From DASVXQ01 sp046727955 (GTDB lineage: Bacteria > Actinomycetota > CALGFH01): a stretch of 41,840 nt of DNA. The stretch is taken from NCBI GenBank assembly GCA_046727955.1, contig JBKPDO010000009.1, positions 1 to 41,840 of the forward strand. The letters run 5' to 3'. Every line of letters starts with the position of its first letter. Position 1 is the stretch's first letter. This document shows positions 31,432-40,877 of this stretch, in pieces. Made by a program: the position numbers and the translations under genes. The notes under the pieces are model-generated. The model saw nothing but the letters and a program-made list of their open reading frames with translations, had not been told where the DNA came from and did no database searches.

Positions 31432-33161
31432 CGACGGCTCCCTTCTCCGGCTCGCCCGGAGAGTACCAGCCGGCGGCGGTGGGAGGCTACCAGCGGTAGC
31501 AGCCCGGCGCACGCCCAGCCCGCCGTGGCGACCGCGAGCAGGTCGCCGGCCACCACCGGCGCGACGGGTGCGCCGACGAGCCGCACCGGCATGACCGGGC
31601 CTGGCACCCGGTACAGCGCCAGCTCGGTGTTGTCGAGCACGGGACGCAGCCCGGCCAAACGCGGCGTCCAGGTCGCCCAGTCGGCGATCTTGAAGACCAT
31701 CACGTAGCGGATGCCCTCGGCCGGCAGCGCCGGGGCCAGCGGCGCCGGGCCGAGCACCAGCGGCGCCAGGCGGCCGCCGTAGGGGTCCTCGCCCGGCACT
31801 GTGACCGTCAGCAGCTCGAGGTCGTCGTTGCCGACAGCCCGGCGGGTGAAGTAGCGCTGCGCTGGGTCCAGCACCACTCGGTCGCCGTTCCACGGGAAGG
31901 CGAGGTACAGGTGCCACGGCAGCACCAGTATGGCGCCCGGCTCGGGATCGGTCGCCATGATCTGGCGGGCCCGCTCCCATTGGCGCGGGTAGGTGGTGGT
32001 CCCGAGCCGCCCGGCCGCGCCCCAGGCAAGCCCCGGCTCCACCAGCACTGGCGCGGCGACTAGCGTGGCCGCCGCCACCACCCGCCAGCGCCCAGCGCCC
32101 AGCAACGCCAGCACCCGCTCAACGCCGGCGCCGAAGCCGATCGCCTCCACCAGCGCAAGCGGTGCCACGAATTTCTGCGCGTCGCGGATCATGCCCCCGC
32201 CGGGCACGTGGGCGATGGTGAGGTCGACCGCGCCGCGCAGGGCGGGCACGGCGTAGGCGGACGCCAGCGCCAGCCCGACCGCCCCAGCGGCCAGTAGCCC
32301 GATCGCGGCGCCACGCTCCCAACGCTGAAGGACCACCCGCCAGCCGATCACCGCCACGGCCAGCACCACCGCGAACCCCAGCCACCACGCCCACGAGCCG
32401 TGCCCTGGAGGAGTGACCAGCGCGTTCCAGATCCCCCCGAGCCCCACCAGGCTCCCGAGCGTGCCGAGCGGCCCGTCCGGCCTGGAGGCGAAGGCGGCGG
32501 CGCCGGCCGGCCGGACCGGCGCCCCGCCGGGCCGCAGGACGCTCGGGAGCAGCCAGGGAAAGTTCAGCGCCAGCCCGGCCGCCAGCACCGCGCCGGCCCG
32601 CCGCCAGGGCCGGCCGGCGACCACCGCCAGCGAGGTGCCCGCCGCGATCACCGCACCTGGCGGGCTGCCGCAGGCCGCCATCGCCAGCGCCGCCACCAAC
32701 CGGTGCACGCTTGCTCTGCCTGCCCGGTAGTTCAGGGCCGCGCCCACCACCCACGGCAGCGCGGCGTAGGAGACCAGCAGCGCCCAGTGACCGATCAGCA
32801 GCCGCTCGTAGACGTGGGCGTTCCAGACGAACAGCGCAGCCGCGGCCGCGCCGCCGGCCGCGGTCGCCACTGGCGCCAGGCGCGCAACGCCCCACCCGCC
32901 GAGCACGAAGATCCCCGCCAGGATCAGCTTCTGGACGAGGTCGGCCGGAGCGATTCGCGAGGCGAGCGCGACCAGCAGGTCGCTGGGCACGGCGCGGGCG
33001 ACCGAGGTGCCGAGCCCCAGCAGGTCACGCGTCAGCGGCATGCGCGGCACGAACACCATGTCGTAGGCGAGCACGTAGCCGCGCACAAGCAGCGGCGCCA
33101 GCGCGAGCGCGGCCAGCCCGGCTGCCGCCCAGAGGCCCGCGCGGCCCTTCGGTGGGCTCAG
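31428..33161 (-). CDS. Multispanning membrane protein, GT-C-like, of the envelope glycan cluster
   Basis: 577 residues if started at the CTG at 33161, which overlaps the stop of the DUF3068 gene (CTGA); no ATG or GTG fits in frame until well inside the first helix. About ten membrane helices follow (LWAAAGLAALALAPLLVRG, WGVARLAPVATAAGG, and others), with a short first outside loop carrying charged residues (VLAYDMVFVPRMPLTRD), as GT-C glycosyltransferases have. A soluble-looking part (GTTTYPRQWERARQIMATDP to NTELALYRVPGP) lies near the end. Gene order with DUF3068 and an AftD-like enzyme points to lipid-linked sugar transfer outside the membrane. The exact role is unknown. Confidence 0.75.
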   Translation of the reverse strand: MSPPKGRAGLWAAAGLAALALAPLLVRGYVLAYDMVFVPRMPLTRDLLGLGTSVARAVPSDLLVALASRIAPADLVQKLILAGIFVLGGWGVARLAPVATAAGGAAAAALFVWNAHVYERLLIGHWALLVSYAALPWVVGAALNYRAGRASVHRLVAALAMAACGSPPGAVIAAGTSLAVVAGRPWRRAGAVLAAGLALNFPWLLPSVLRPGGAPVRPAGAAAFASRPDGPLGTLGSLVGLGGIWNALVTPPGHGSWAWWLGFAVVLAVAVIGWRVVLQRWERGAAIGLLAAGAVGLALASAYAVPALRGAVDLTIAHVPGGGMIRDAQKFVAPLALVEAIGFGAGVERVLALLGAGRWRVVAAATLVAAPVLVEPGLAWGAAGRLGTTTYPRQWERARQIMATDPEPGAILVLPWHLYLAFPWNGDRVVLDPAQRYFTRRAVGNDDLELLTVTVPGEDPYGGRLAPLVLGPAPLAPALPAEGIRYVMVFKIADWATWTPRLAGLRPVLDNTELALYRVPGPVMPVRLVGAPVAPVVAGDLLAVATAGWACAGLLPLVASHRRRLVLSGRAGEGSRR

Positions 33162-34108
33162 CGGGCGCCGGCCTGCGGCTGCGGCGACACCTCCTCCGTC
33201 TGGCCGGCGACGTGCCTGCCAGCAGGGCGGCGGCTGATCAGCACCACGCCGGCCACAATCAGCAGGACTCCCAGCACCAGCGCGCCGATCGGCAGGATCC
33301 ACTGCAGCATGCGGAGCTGGCTGGCGCCGGCCTTAGCGTCGTCGGCAGCGTCGCGGATGGTGTTGTCGTCGTAGACGAGCTTGCCCTTGAACGCGGTCAG
33401 GACGGTCACGCCGGCGTCGGTCTGCAGGAGTTGAGTCACCTCCTGGCTGGCCTTGACGATGATGCCGGTGCGCGGCTCGACCCACAGCGTCTTGAGGTTG
33501 CTGTACATGATCGTGGCGGGGACAGTGGCGACGCCCGGCTGGCCGGCCTGCGCGCCGCTGACCTGGACCGTTTCCAGACGTACGTTGCTGAAGCGCTGCT
33601 CGAACCGGTAGAGGTCGAGGCCCTCGATGCGCTCGGTGCCGGTGTAGGTGGCGGGGAAGGCCTGCTTGGCGGTGGTGTCCCAGAAGGAGTAGGTGCGCTT
33701 CTGGGTGTTGAAGGGGAACTTGAGGGTCAGCCCGGTATGGGACAGCTGGTCGCCGCAGCAGTGCTTGGACTCGGCGGTGACGCGGTCCAGGGCGATGCGC
33801 TCCCGAGCGGCGGTGAGGACGCCGTTGTCACCGATATCCTTGGTCATCGAGAAGCTGTCCCACACGGCCGTGCTGGAGTTGCCGGCCTTGGCATCGCCCT
33901 TGATCGTGCGGATGTTCTGGACCTTGGCGTTGACCTCTTTGAGCTGCGCTCGATTGAAGTACGTCGCGGTCCCCACCGCGACCCGCTGCGCGTACTCGTT
34001 GAGCGGAGCCTTCTGGAGCCTCGGGTACGCGTAGGAGCGCACCGACAGCGCGGAGAAGAGCAGGAAGAAGCCCACGAACACGAGCACGTATCCCACCCGA
34101 CGAGCCAC
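33158..34108 (-). CDS. DUF3068-family membrane-anchored protein
   Basis: 316 residues. GTG at 34108 is preceded by GGGAGG at 5 bases and starts directly into the first membrane helix (VGYVLVFVGFFLLFSALSV). A large outside domain follows, YFNRAQLKEVNAKVQNIRTI through AFPATYTGTERIEGLDLYRF and IMYSNLKTLWVEPRTGIIVK. A second helix near the C-terminus is ILPIGALVLGVLLIVAGVVL. This is the whole DUF3068 layout, found in actinobacteria with envelope-glycan genes; some members are annotated as PorA-like. The upstream frame to 34183 lacks a ribosome site. Confidence 0.88.
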   Translation of the reverse strand: MARRVGYVLVFVGFFLLFSALSVRSYAYPRLQKAPLNEYAQRVAVGTATYFNRAQLKEVNAKVQNIRTIKGDAKAGNSSTAVWDSFSMTKDIGDNGVLTAARERIALDRVTAESKHCCGDQLSHTGLTLKFPFNTQKRTYSFWDTTAKQAFPATYTGTERIEGLDLYRFEQRFSNVRLETVQVSGAQAGQPGVATVPATIMYSNLKTLWVEPRTGIIVKASQEVTQLLQTDAGVTVLTAFKGKLVYDDNTIRDAADDAKAGASQLRMLQWILPIGALVLGVLLIVAGVVLISRRPAGRHVAGQTEEVSPQPQAGAR

Positions 34109-34330
34109 ATCGGCCTCCCGCAGCACGGCGTCCAAGGGGGCCGGGCAAGTGCCCACAGGCGCGCCGTCACCGCCCGCTCCCACCCATCGTCAGCAGGCGC
34201 GGCGCCGGCATGTGCCCGGCCTCTCGGGAACACTACACAAACACTTGCGCCGAAAATAGACTGCCTGTTACCAACCGTTGCCCTATAGGCTCTCGCAGCC
34301 AGGCCAGGCAACAGGGTGGGAAGGGGAGCG

Positions 34331-35209
34331 ATGCGGCTCGACGCGTTCCGGACGGAGCTGCCGCGGGCGTTCGACGGGGACCTGCGCGCCGCGCACCCCA
34401 GGGACCAGCGCTTCCGCGCGTTGCTCGAGGACGTGCCCGGCATGGCCACCGAGTCCAAGCTGGCGCTGCTGAACCTGGCAGCGGCCCACCTGGACCCGGG
34501 CGAGGCGTACCTCGAGGTGGGGAGCTTCAAGGGGTTGTCGCTGATCGGCGCAATGCTCGGCAACGAGTACGCGCGCTTCTACGCGATCGAGAACTTCCTG
34601 GAGTTCAACCTCGACGCGAGCGCGACCCGGGCGGAGCTGCTCGGCAACCTGGCCCGCTGGGTCGACCCGCGGCGGGTCGGGCTGCTGGAGGGCGACTGTT
34701 TCCGCCTGCTGCGGCGCGACCCGCCGCTGGACGCGCCCGTCGGGGTGTACTTCTACGACGGCGCCCACGGGCGGCTGCCCCACTACCTGGCGCTGGGCGT
34801 GGCCGAGCGCTGGCTCGCAGACCAGGCGCTAGTGGTGATCGACGACGCCTCCTGGCCGATAGTCGCCCAGGCCACCGAGCGCTACCTGCACCGCCATCCC
34901 GGCTACGAGCTGCTTTTCGACCTGGCCGCCGAGCGGGAGGAGGAGCCGCGCTGGTGGAACGGCCTGCGTGTGTACGCCTTCCGGCGGGAGACGGCCGGGC
35001 GAGAGGCAGCCGGTAGGGCGCCAGCCCAGCGCGCGGGGGCCCACGGCTGGCCGGGCCTCGACCTCGCCTGGCGCTACCTCGCCTACGATCTCGCCTACCA
35101 GCCGGCCATGCGGCTGGCCTGGAGGACCCTCCCGCGCCACCCGCGGCTTACCTCCGCGGTGCTCAAGGTAGTGCCGATGTCGTCGCGCCGTGTCCCGGAG
35201 TGTGGCTGA
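34331..35209 (+). CDS. Class I SAM-dependent methyltransferase
   Basis: 292 residues; ATG at 34331 follows AGGGGAG. It has ATESKLALLNLAAAHLDPGE, then motif I YLEVGSFKGLSLIGAMLGN, ARFYAIENFLEFNLDASAT, and VYFYDGAHGRLPHYLALGVA with VVIDDASWPIVAQATERYL. This fits the Methyltransf_24 group, often found in polysaccharide clusters where it methylates sugars. The C-terminal 60 residues are unusual, rich in Ala and Arg. It is the first gene of the plus-strand glycan operon, diverging from DUF3068 across 222 bases with no clear promoter motif. Confidence 0.88.
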   Translation: MRLDAFRTELPRAFDGDLRAAHPRDQRFRALLEDVPGMATESKLALLNLAAAHLDPGEAYLEVGSFKGLSLIGAMLGNEYARFYAIENFLEFNLDASATRAELLGNLARWVDPRRVGLLEGDCFRLLRRDPPLDAPVGVYFYDGAHGRLPHYLALGVAERWLADQALVVIDDASWPIVAQATERYLHRHPGYELLFDLAAEREEEPRWWNGLRVYAFRRETAGREAAGRAPAQRAGAHGWPGLDLAWRYLAYDLAYQPAMRLAWRTLPRHPRLTSAVLKVVPMSSRRVPECG

Positions 35210-36478
35210 TTGGCCGGGGCGCTCGCCCCGGGCGTCGCCCCGCCGCTGGCGACGGAGCCGTCGCTGCCGCGCGCCGGCCTGGTGGTGGCGCCCGCCATGG
35301 CCGTGGCCAACGCCCTGAACTACGCCTTCAATCTGGTGATGCTGCGGCTGCTCGACCCGGCCGCCTACGGCGCGCTCGGCGCCCTGCTAGCGCTGGTCCT
35401 GATCGGCACGGTGCCGGGGCTCGCCCTCCAGGCGGTGGTTGCCCGCCACACCGCCCTGCGCGCCGGCGACCGCGCCGCCGTGGCGGCGCTGTGGTGGCGG
35501 ACGCTGGCGGCGGTGTCGTGGGTGAGCCTGGGCCTGGGTCTGGCGGCGACCGCGGCGGCGCCGGCCCTGGCCGCGTTCCTGCACCTGGGGTCGCTGGCGC
35601 CCGCGCTGCTGCTGGCTGCCAACATCCTGCCGCTGCCGCTGGTGTCCGCTCTCCAGGGGATGCTGCAAGGGGTGCAGCGCTTCGGTGCGCTGGCGGCGGC
35701 GCTGCTGGTTAACGCCGGCGCGCGGCTGGCCGTCGGGGTCGGCCTGGTTGGCGCCGGTCACGGCGTGGACGGCGCGCTCGCCGCCTCCGTGGCCGGCTCG
35801 GTGCTGGCCGTGCTCGTCCCCCTGGCGATGGTCCGGCCGGTGCTCGCGGCCCGGCCCGGTCGAGGCGGACCGGGAGTCGCCGCGCTCGGGCGCGAGGTGG
35901 GCGCCGCGTCGCTGGCGTTCCTTGGGCTGCTGCTGCTCACCAACGTGGACCTGCTACTGGCGCGCCACTACCTGGACGCGGGCGCGTCGGGCCTGTACGC
36001 GGCCGGCGCGGTAGTCACCAAGATCGCCTACTGGGCGCCGCAGTTCGTGGCCACGATCGTGTTCCCGCGCCTGGCCACGGCGGCGGGTGGGCGGCGGCAC
36101 CTGCTCGCCGGCGCGGCCGCCGTGGTGGCGGGCCTGGGAGCGGCCCTGGTCGTGGCGGTCGCCGCCGCGCCGAGGCTGGTGGTGGCACTGCCGTTCGGTG
36201 ACGCCTACGGCGGCGTGGGGCCGGCACTGCCGCTGTTCGCCGCGCTGGGCACAGGACTGGCGCTGGTGCAGCTCCTGCTGTTCTCGGGCATCGCCGCCGG
36301 CGACCGTGACGGCCACAAGCTGCTCGGCGCCACGGTCGCGGTCGAGGTGGCGGTTATCGCGCTCGGCCCGCACCACTCGGTCACCGGCATCGTCTCGGTC
36401 GCGTTGGCCTCCGTGACCATGCTGCTGGTGACCGGCTGGGCGCTGGAGCGACGCCGCCGGCCCCTGGAGGCGTCGTAG
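35210..36478 (+). CDS. Polysaccharide flippase, Wzx/MOP-superfamily
   Basis: 422 residues. The TTG at 35210 follows the previous stop with no gap; a later in-frame ATG near 35297 would still leave the helices. About twelve membrane helices are present, with VANALNYAFNLVMLRLLDPA at the start, matching the pore-lining first helix of MOP flippases, and LLTNVDLLLARHYLDAGASG, a typical helix-7 segment. It should move a lipid-linked glycan from the inner to the outer leaflet. It lies between a methyltransferase and the AftD-like enzyme; its stop overlaps the next start by one base. Confidence 0.9.
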   Translation: MAGALAPGVAPPLATEPSLPRAGLVVAPAMAVANALNYAFNLVMLRLLDPAAYGALGALLALVLIGTVPGLALQAVVARHTALRAGDRAAVAALWWRTLAAVSWVSLGLGLAATAAAPALAAFLHLGSLAPALLLAANILPLPLVSALQGMLQGVQRFGALAAALLVNAGARLAVGVGLVGAGHGVDGALAASVAGSVLAVLVPLAMVRPVLAARPGRGGPGVAALGREVGAASLAFLGLLLLTNVDLLLARHYLDAGASGLYAAGAVVTKIAYWAPQFVATIVFPRLATAAGGRRHLLAGAAAVVAGLGAALVVAVAAAPRLVVALPFGDAYGGVGPALPLFAALGTGLALVQLLLFSGIAAGDRDGHKLLGATVAVEVAVIALGPHHSVTGIVSVALASVTMLLVTGWALERRRRPLEAS

Positions 36479-39400
36479 TGTCCGGCGAGCTGGTCCGCGC
36501 CGGGCCGAGGGCGGAGGCGCCGCCGCGCGGCCGTCCACCGCGGCGCCCGGTGGACTACGCCGAACCAGCGGCTTACGTGGTGCTCGGCGCGCTGGTGCTG
36601 GCGGCGCTGCTTGCGACCGACTGGGGCTGGGTCACCCCGGACACCAGGCCGGAGCTGTACCTGGCGCCGTGGCGCGCGCTGCGCGCGGCGCTCACCGTCT
36701 GGCGGCCCGACCCTTACCTCGGGCAACCCAACTTCGACACGGGCACCGCCCCGGTGGCGCTCGCCGTGCTGCTGCTGCGCGGGCTCGGCGTCGACGCCTG
36801 GCTCGCCGTGCGGCTGTGGCGGGCGCTGCTGCTGGCGGTGGCGGGCTGGGGCGCGGTGCGGCTGTTCCACGCGGTCGCCGGCGGCGGCGACCCCGCGACC
36901 GGCCGGCGCTCCAACCCGGCGGGCCGAGTCGCCGCCGCGGTGCTGTACGTCGCCAACCCCTACGTGGTCGTAGCGGGCGCCACCAACCCGGTCCTGATGC
37001 CGTATGCACTGCTGCCCTGGCTGCTGGTGGCGCTGGCGCGGGCCGTGCGCGAGCCGCGCTCCTGGCGCTGGCCGGCGGCGTTCGCTCTTGCCCTGCTTGC
37101 CTGTGGCGGTACCAACGCCGGCGTGGTGACGCTGTTCATGCTGCTCGGCGTGCCGTGCTACCTCGCCTATGTCGGGCTGGTCCGCGAGCGGCGCTGGCGT
37201 GATCTGGCCGGCCCCACCCTGCGCTGCCTGGGGCTGGGCGCGCTGGTGTCGCTCTACTGGCTGGTGCCGGCGGTCCTGGCGGCCCGCAGCGGGCAGTCGA
37301 TCGCGGCCAGCACCGAGCAGCCGGGCGACGTCGGTAGCGTCTCATCCTACGCGGAGACGCTGCGGCTGCTCGGCCTGTGGACCTTGTACGGGAGGGTGGG
37401 GGACCGGCTGTTCCTGCCAGGCTTCGCCGCCTACCTGACCAACCCGCTGGTGGTGCTGGCCTCGTTCGCGCTGCCCCTGGCCGCGGTCGCCGGCGCCCTG
37501 GTGTCGCGAGCGAGAGCGCGGGCGCTCGGCGCGATCCTGCTGGCGGTGGCCGTGCCGGTGATGGTCGGGCTGTTCCCGACCTCAAACCCCTCGCCGCTTG
37601 GGCGCCTGCTGAACCGTGCCTTCCTCCAAGTCCCCGGCGCCATTGCCTTCCGCACCACCAACAAGGCCGGCGCCCTGGCGGCGCTGGCGCTGGCGCTGCT
37701 GGTGGCCCTCGGCGTGGCGGAGCTGGCCCTGGTCCACCGGGGCCCGTCCCACCGGGGCACCCCCGTGGGGTTCCCCGGACCCCTTCAGCGGCACGGCGGC
37801 CGGCGGCCCCTGGCCGGCCGTGGGTCGAGCCTGGTCGCGGCGCTGGCGGCGCTGGGAGTGGTGGCCGTCGCGGTGCTGCCCGCCTGGACCGGCGGGCTCG
37901 CGCTGGAGCGCTTCCGCGTGCCCGCGTACTGGCGGCAGGCGGTCGCCGAGCTGAACGCCGGCCCCACCAGCAGCCGGGTGCTGCTGCTGCCGGGCCAGGT
38001 GCAGGCCGACTACCGCTGGGGCTGGCAGGGGCCGGACGACGTGCCCGCCTCGCTGCTCGATCGCCACTCGGTACTGCGCGCCACTGTGCCCAACGGCTCG
38101 CTCGAGCAGTCCAACTTCCTGGCGGCGCTGGACGTGCCGCTGGCCGCCGGCGCGCCCGACTGGGGCGGTGTGGCCGCCATGGCGCGCTACCTCGGCGCCC
38201 GCCAAGTGCTGGTCCGCAACGACGTGGTCTGGGAGGAGACCGGCGGCGTCGAGCCCTCGGCGCTGGCCGCCAACCTCGCCGCCGACCCGGACCTGCACCT
38301 GGAATCGGGTTACGGCCGGCCGGGTCAGGGCCAGGCGGCGGCCGGGGCCTCGGGGCCAGGCGGAGCGGCCCGGCCGCTCCCGCCGTTGCAGCGCTACGCA
38401 GTGAGCGACCCGCGGCCGATCCTGCGGACCGAGGCGGCCGCCGGCGCTCTGCTGGTCGACGGCGACAACTTCGCGCTCCCGGGACTTGAGCGCCTGGGCC
38501 TGCTCCGCGGGCAGCCGGCCTTCCGGTTACTCGGCAACGTGAGCGCGGACGACCTCGCGCTCGCCCTCGACGACGGCGCCCACCTCGTGCTGACGGACAC
38601 CAACCGGCGCCGCGCCTGGCGCGTGCAGCGCACCGGGCAGAGCTACTCGCCGACGCTGCGCGCCGACCAGCCACTCGACCCTGGCACGCCCACGCTGAGC
38701 CTGTTCGGCGACCCGATCCGGCAGGCCACCGCCGAGCTGTCCGGCGCCCGCTCGGTCACCGCCACCAGCTCGGGCACGGTGTTTGGGCTGGTCCCCTACG
38801 GCAAGCCCGAGTTCGCGTTCGACGGCGACCCGCGCACCGCCTGGGTCACCGGCGACTTCGGCGCCGCCGTCGGCCAGTCGGTAACCCTCGAGCTCCAGCA
38901 GCCGGTGACGGTGTCCAGGCTCACGCTGCGGCCGCTGCTCGGTGGCCCGGTGCAGATCGCCAGGGTCAGGATCCGGCTCGACGGCCGCACCGTGGACGCC
39001 GACGTGCCGGCGCTGCCGTCGGTCGAGGTGAGTCTGCCGCCGACCACCACGTCGAGGATCACCGTCGAGATCACCGGCACCCGCGGCGGTCCCGGCCTGA
39101 ACCCCGTGGGGTTCTGGGAGATCGGCGTGCCGGGCGTACGGGTGACCGAGCGCGTCCGCCTGCCGGGGCGCCTGCGGGAGCTGCTCGGCGGCCTGGACGA
39201 CCGGGCCAGGCAGCGGCTGGCGGCAAGCCCGCTGGACGTGGTGCTGGCGCGCGCCGAAGGCGACCCGGCAAGGCTCGACGACGACGAGGAGCGCACACTG
39301 GACCGGAGCTTCTGGCTGCCGGACGCGCGCTCGCTGAAGCTCTCCGGCTTCGTGCGGGCAGGGCCTGACCTGCTGGAGCCAGAGGTGGACCAGCTGGCCG

Positions 39401-40461
39401 GGGCGGCCGGGGATGTGGTCGCCTCGTCCTCGTCGCGGGCGTTCGACGGGATCGGGGTGCGGGCCTCGCAGGCGCTCGACGGCGATCTGGACACCGCATG
39501 GGTGCCGGCCGGGCGGGGCGTGGGGGAGTGGATCGAGCTGCGCTTCCCGCGCCGGACGCTGGACCACGTAACCGTGACCCAAGCGGTCCCTAAGGGCCTA
39601 AAGGGCGTGGATATCGCCACCCAGGTCGAGCTGTCGCTGGACGGCGGGCCGCCCCAGAGGGCGACGCTCCGCGCAGGCTCCAGCCGCATCCAGTTCCCGC
39701 GGCAGCCGGTGTCCAGGCTCCGCCTGACCATCACCAAGGTCGCCGGCTTTGGCAGCCAGGTCCGCATCAGCGAGATCGACGCCGGCGGCGCCCGCATCCC
39801 GGGCGTGCCGGGCTCGACCCGGCTTCGCGGCTGCGTTACGCTGGCCAGCGTGGACGGGCAGCCGCTCCAGGTCGTCATCGGCGGCACCCTCGACCAGCTC
39901 AGCCGCGGCCTGGCCCTGCCGGTGCGCGCCTGCCAGGGGAGTGAGCTGCGGCTGCCCGCCGGCGACCACCAGCTCCAGAGCGCACCCGGCTGGCTGGTCG
40001 ACCTGCTGGACCTGTCGTCGCGGCCAGAGGGCGGGGCGGCCCCTGGCGCAGGAGCGACCACGGCGCCGGCGCCGGCGCCGCGGATCACTGTGACCTCGTC
40101 GTCACCAACCCGCACGACGCTGACGACCGAGCCGGCCCAGAGCCCGTTCTACCTGGTCACTGGACAGGGGTACGACCCCCGCTGGCGGGCGACGGTGGAC
40201 GGCCAGCCGCTCGGGCCGCCGCTGGTCGTCGACGGCTATTCGGTCGGCTGGCGCATCTCCGACCCAGGCGAGCACCGGATCACCATCGAGTTCGGGCCGC
40301 GCCGCCTGGCCTTGGCGTCGCTGGTAGCCTCGCTCGCCGGTCTCGCTCTGGTCGTGGTCCTGGTGGCCGCGCCGTGGTGGCGGCGGGCCGGCGGCGCGCG
40401 GGAGGGCCCGAGCCACCAGGCCCGTGGCCAGGGCCGTGGCCAGGGAGGGCTGGCGCCATGA
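36478..40461 (+). CDS. AftD-like arabinofuranosyltransferase (DUF3367) with two discoidin-like domains
   Basis: 1327 residues from GTG at 36478. The N-terminal third has about twelve membrane helices; the first outside loop carries LATDWGWVTPDTRPELYLAP and DPYLGQPNFDTGTAPVAL, the GT-C active-site area with acidic residues. Then come a large outside region, two discoidin/F5-F8-type carbohydrate-binding modules (about 760-880, FAFDGDPRTAWVTGDFG; and about 980-1100, QALDGDLDTAWVPAGRGVGE), and a last helix (LASLVASLAGLALVVVLVAA). Mycobacterial AftD adds alpha-1,3-arabinofuranose to cell-wall arabinan from decaprenyl-P-arabinose. Length and layout match; donor and product here are inferred. Confidence 0.87.
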   Translation: MSGELVRAGPRAEAPPRGRPPRRPVDYAEPAAYVVLGALVLAALLATDWGWVTPDTRPELYLAPWRALRAALTVWRPDPYLGQPNFDTGTAPVALAVLLLRGLGVDAWLAVRLWRALLLAVAGWGAVRLFHAVAGGGDPATGRRSNPAGRVAAAVLYVANPYVVVAGATNPVLMPYALLPWLLVALARAVREPRSWRWPAAFALALLACGGTNAGVVTLFMLLGVPCYLAYVGLVRERRWRDLAGPTLRCLGLGALVSLYWLVPAVLAARSGQSIAASTEQPGDVGSVSSYAETLRLLGLWTLYGRVGDRLFLPGFAAYLTNPLVVLASFALPLAAVAGALVSRARARALGAILLAVAVPVMVGLFPTSNPSPLGRLLNRAFLQVPGAIAFRTTNKAGALAALALALLVALGVAELALVHRGPSHRGTPVGFPGPLQRHGGRRPLAGRGSSLVAALAALGVVAVAVLPAWTGGLALERFRVPAYWRQAVAELNAGPTSSRVLLLPGQVQADYRWGWQGPDDVPASLLDRHSVLRATVPNGSLEQSNFLAALDVPLAAGAPDWGGVAAMARYLGARQVLVRNDVVWEETGGVEPSALAANLAADPDLHLESGYGRPGQGQAAAGASGPGGAARPLPPLQRYAVSDPRPILRTEAAAGALLVDGDNFALPGLERLGLLRGQPAFRLLGNVSADDLALALDDGAHLVLTDTNRRRAWRVQRTGQSYSPTLRADQPLDPGTPTLSLFGDPIRQATAELSGARSVTATSSGTVFGLVPYGKPEFAFDGDPRTAWVTGDFGAAVGQSVTLELQQPVTVSRLTLRPLLGGPVQIARVRIRLDGRTVDADVPALPSVEVSLPPTTTSRITVEITGTRGGPGLNPVGFWEIGVPGVRVTERVRLPGRLRELLGGLDDRARQRLAASPLDVVLARAEGDPARLDDDEERTLDRSFWLPDARSLKLSGFVRAGPDLLEPEVDQLAGAAGDVVASSSSRAFDGIGVRASQALDGDLDTAWVPAGRGVGEWIELRFPRRTLDHVTVTQAVPKGLKGVDIATQVELSLDGGPPQRATLRAGSSRIQFPRQPVSRLRLTITKVAGFGSQVRISEIDAGGARIPGVPGSTRLRGCVTLASVDGQPLQVVIGGTLDQLSRGLALPVRACQGSELRLPAGDHQLQSAPGWLVDLLDLSSRPEGGAAPGAGATTAPAPAPRITVTSSSPTRTTLTTEPAQSPFYLVTGQGYDPRWRATVDGQPLGPPLVVDGYSVGWRISDPGEHRITIEFGPRRLALASLVASLAGLALVVVLVAAPWWRRAGGAREGPSHQARGQGRGQGGLAP

Positions 40462-40877
40462 GGCAGGGTAGGTGGCGGCCGCCGTCGGCACGGACCATCG
40501 GCGGGTGGGTCGCGCTCGCCGCGGTGCTCACCTTCCTTGGCGGGTGGGCCGGCCTAGCCCTGGCCGCCGCCATCGTGCTCTGGGACCTGCTGGTCGCCCC
40601 GACGCCGCGCACGATCCTGCTCGCCTCGTTGCTGGCGTTCCTGGTGCTGCCGGTCACGGTGCTCGCGCCAGGACTGCCCACGCGGGCCACGCTCGGGCCC
40701 GACTTCGCCGCCCGCAGCCTGCTGCCCCACCTGGTCGCCGGCACCGGGCTCGCCCTGCTGGTTCTCGGGATCCTGCGCGACGTCCGCGCCAACCTGCCCC
40801 CACCGGAGCCGCCGGGAGAGCGCGAGCTGGAGCCGCACGCCCCACCCGACCAGCGCACCCTCGAGGGACCACGGTGA
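40458..40877 (+). CDS. Small multi-helix membrane protein
   Basis: 139 residues; ATG at 40458 overlaps the previous stop (ATGA) and follows AGGGAGGG. Three to four helices (TIGGWVALAAVLTFLGGWAG, LLASLLAFLVLPVTVLAPG, LPHLVAGTGLALLVLGILRD) are followed by an acidic, Pro-rich cytoplasmic tail (PPPEPPGERELEPHAPPDQR). Probably a partner of the AftD-like enzyme; family not recognised. Confidence 0.7.
   Translation: MRQGRWRPPSARTIGGWVALAAVLTFLGGWAGLALAAAIVLWDLLVAPTPRTILLASLLAFLVLPVTVLAPGLPTRATLGPDFAARSLLPHLVAGTGLALLVLGILRDVRANLPPPEPPGERELEPHAPPDQRTLEGPR

Noticed and set aside
37136..38674. 512-residue minus-strand frame
   Set aside because: Antisense to the AftD-like gene; composition is almost only Arg, Pro, Ala and Gly.
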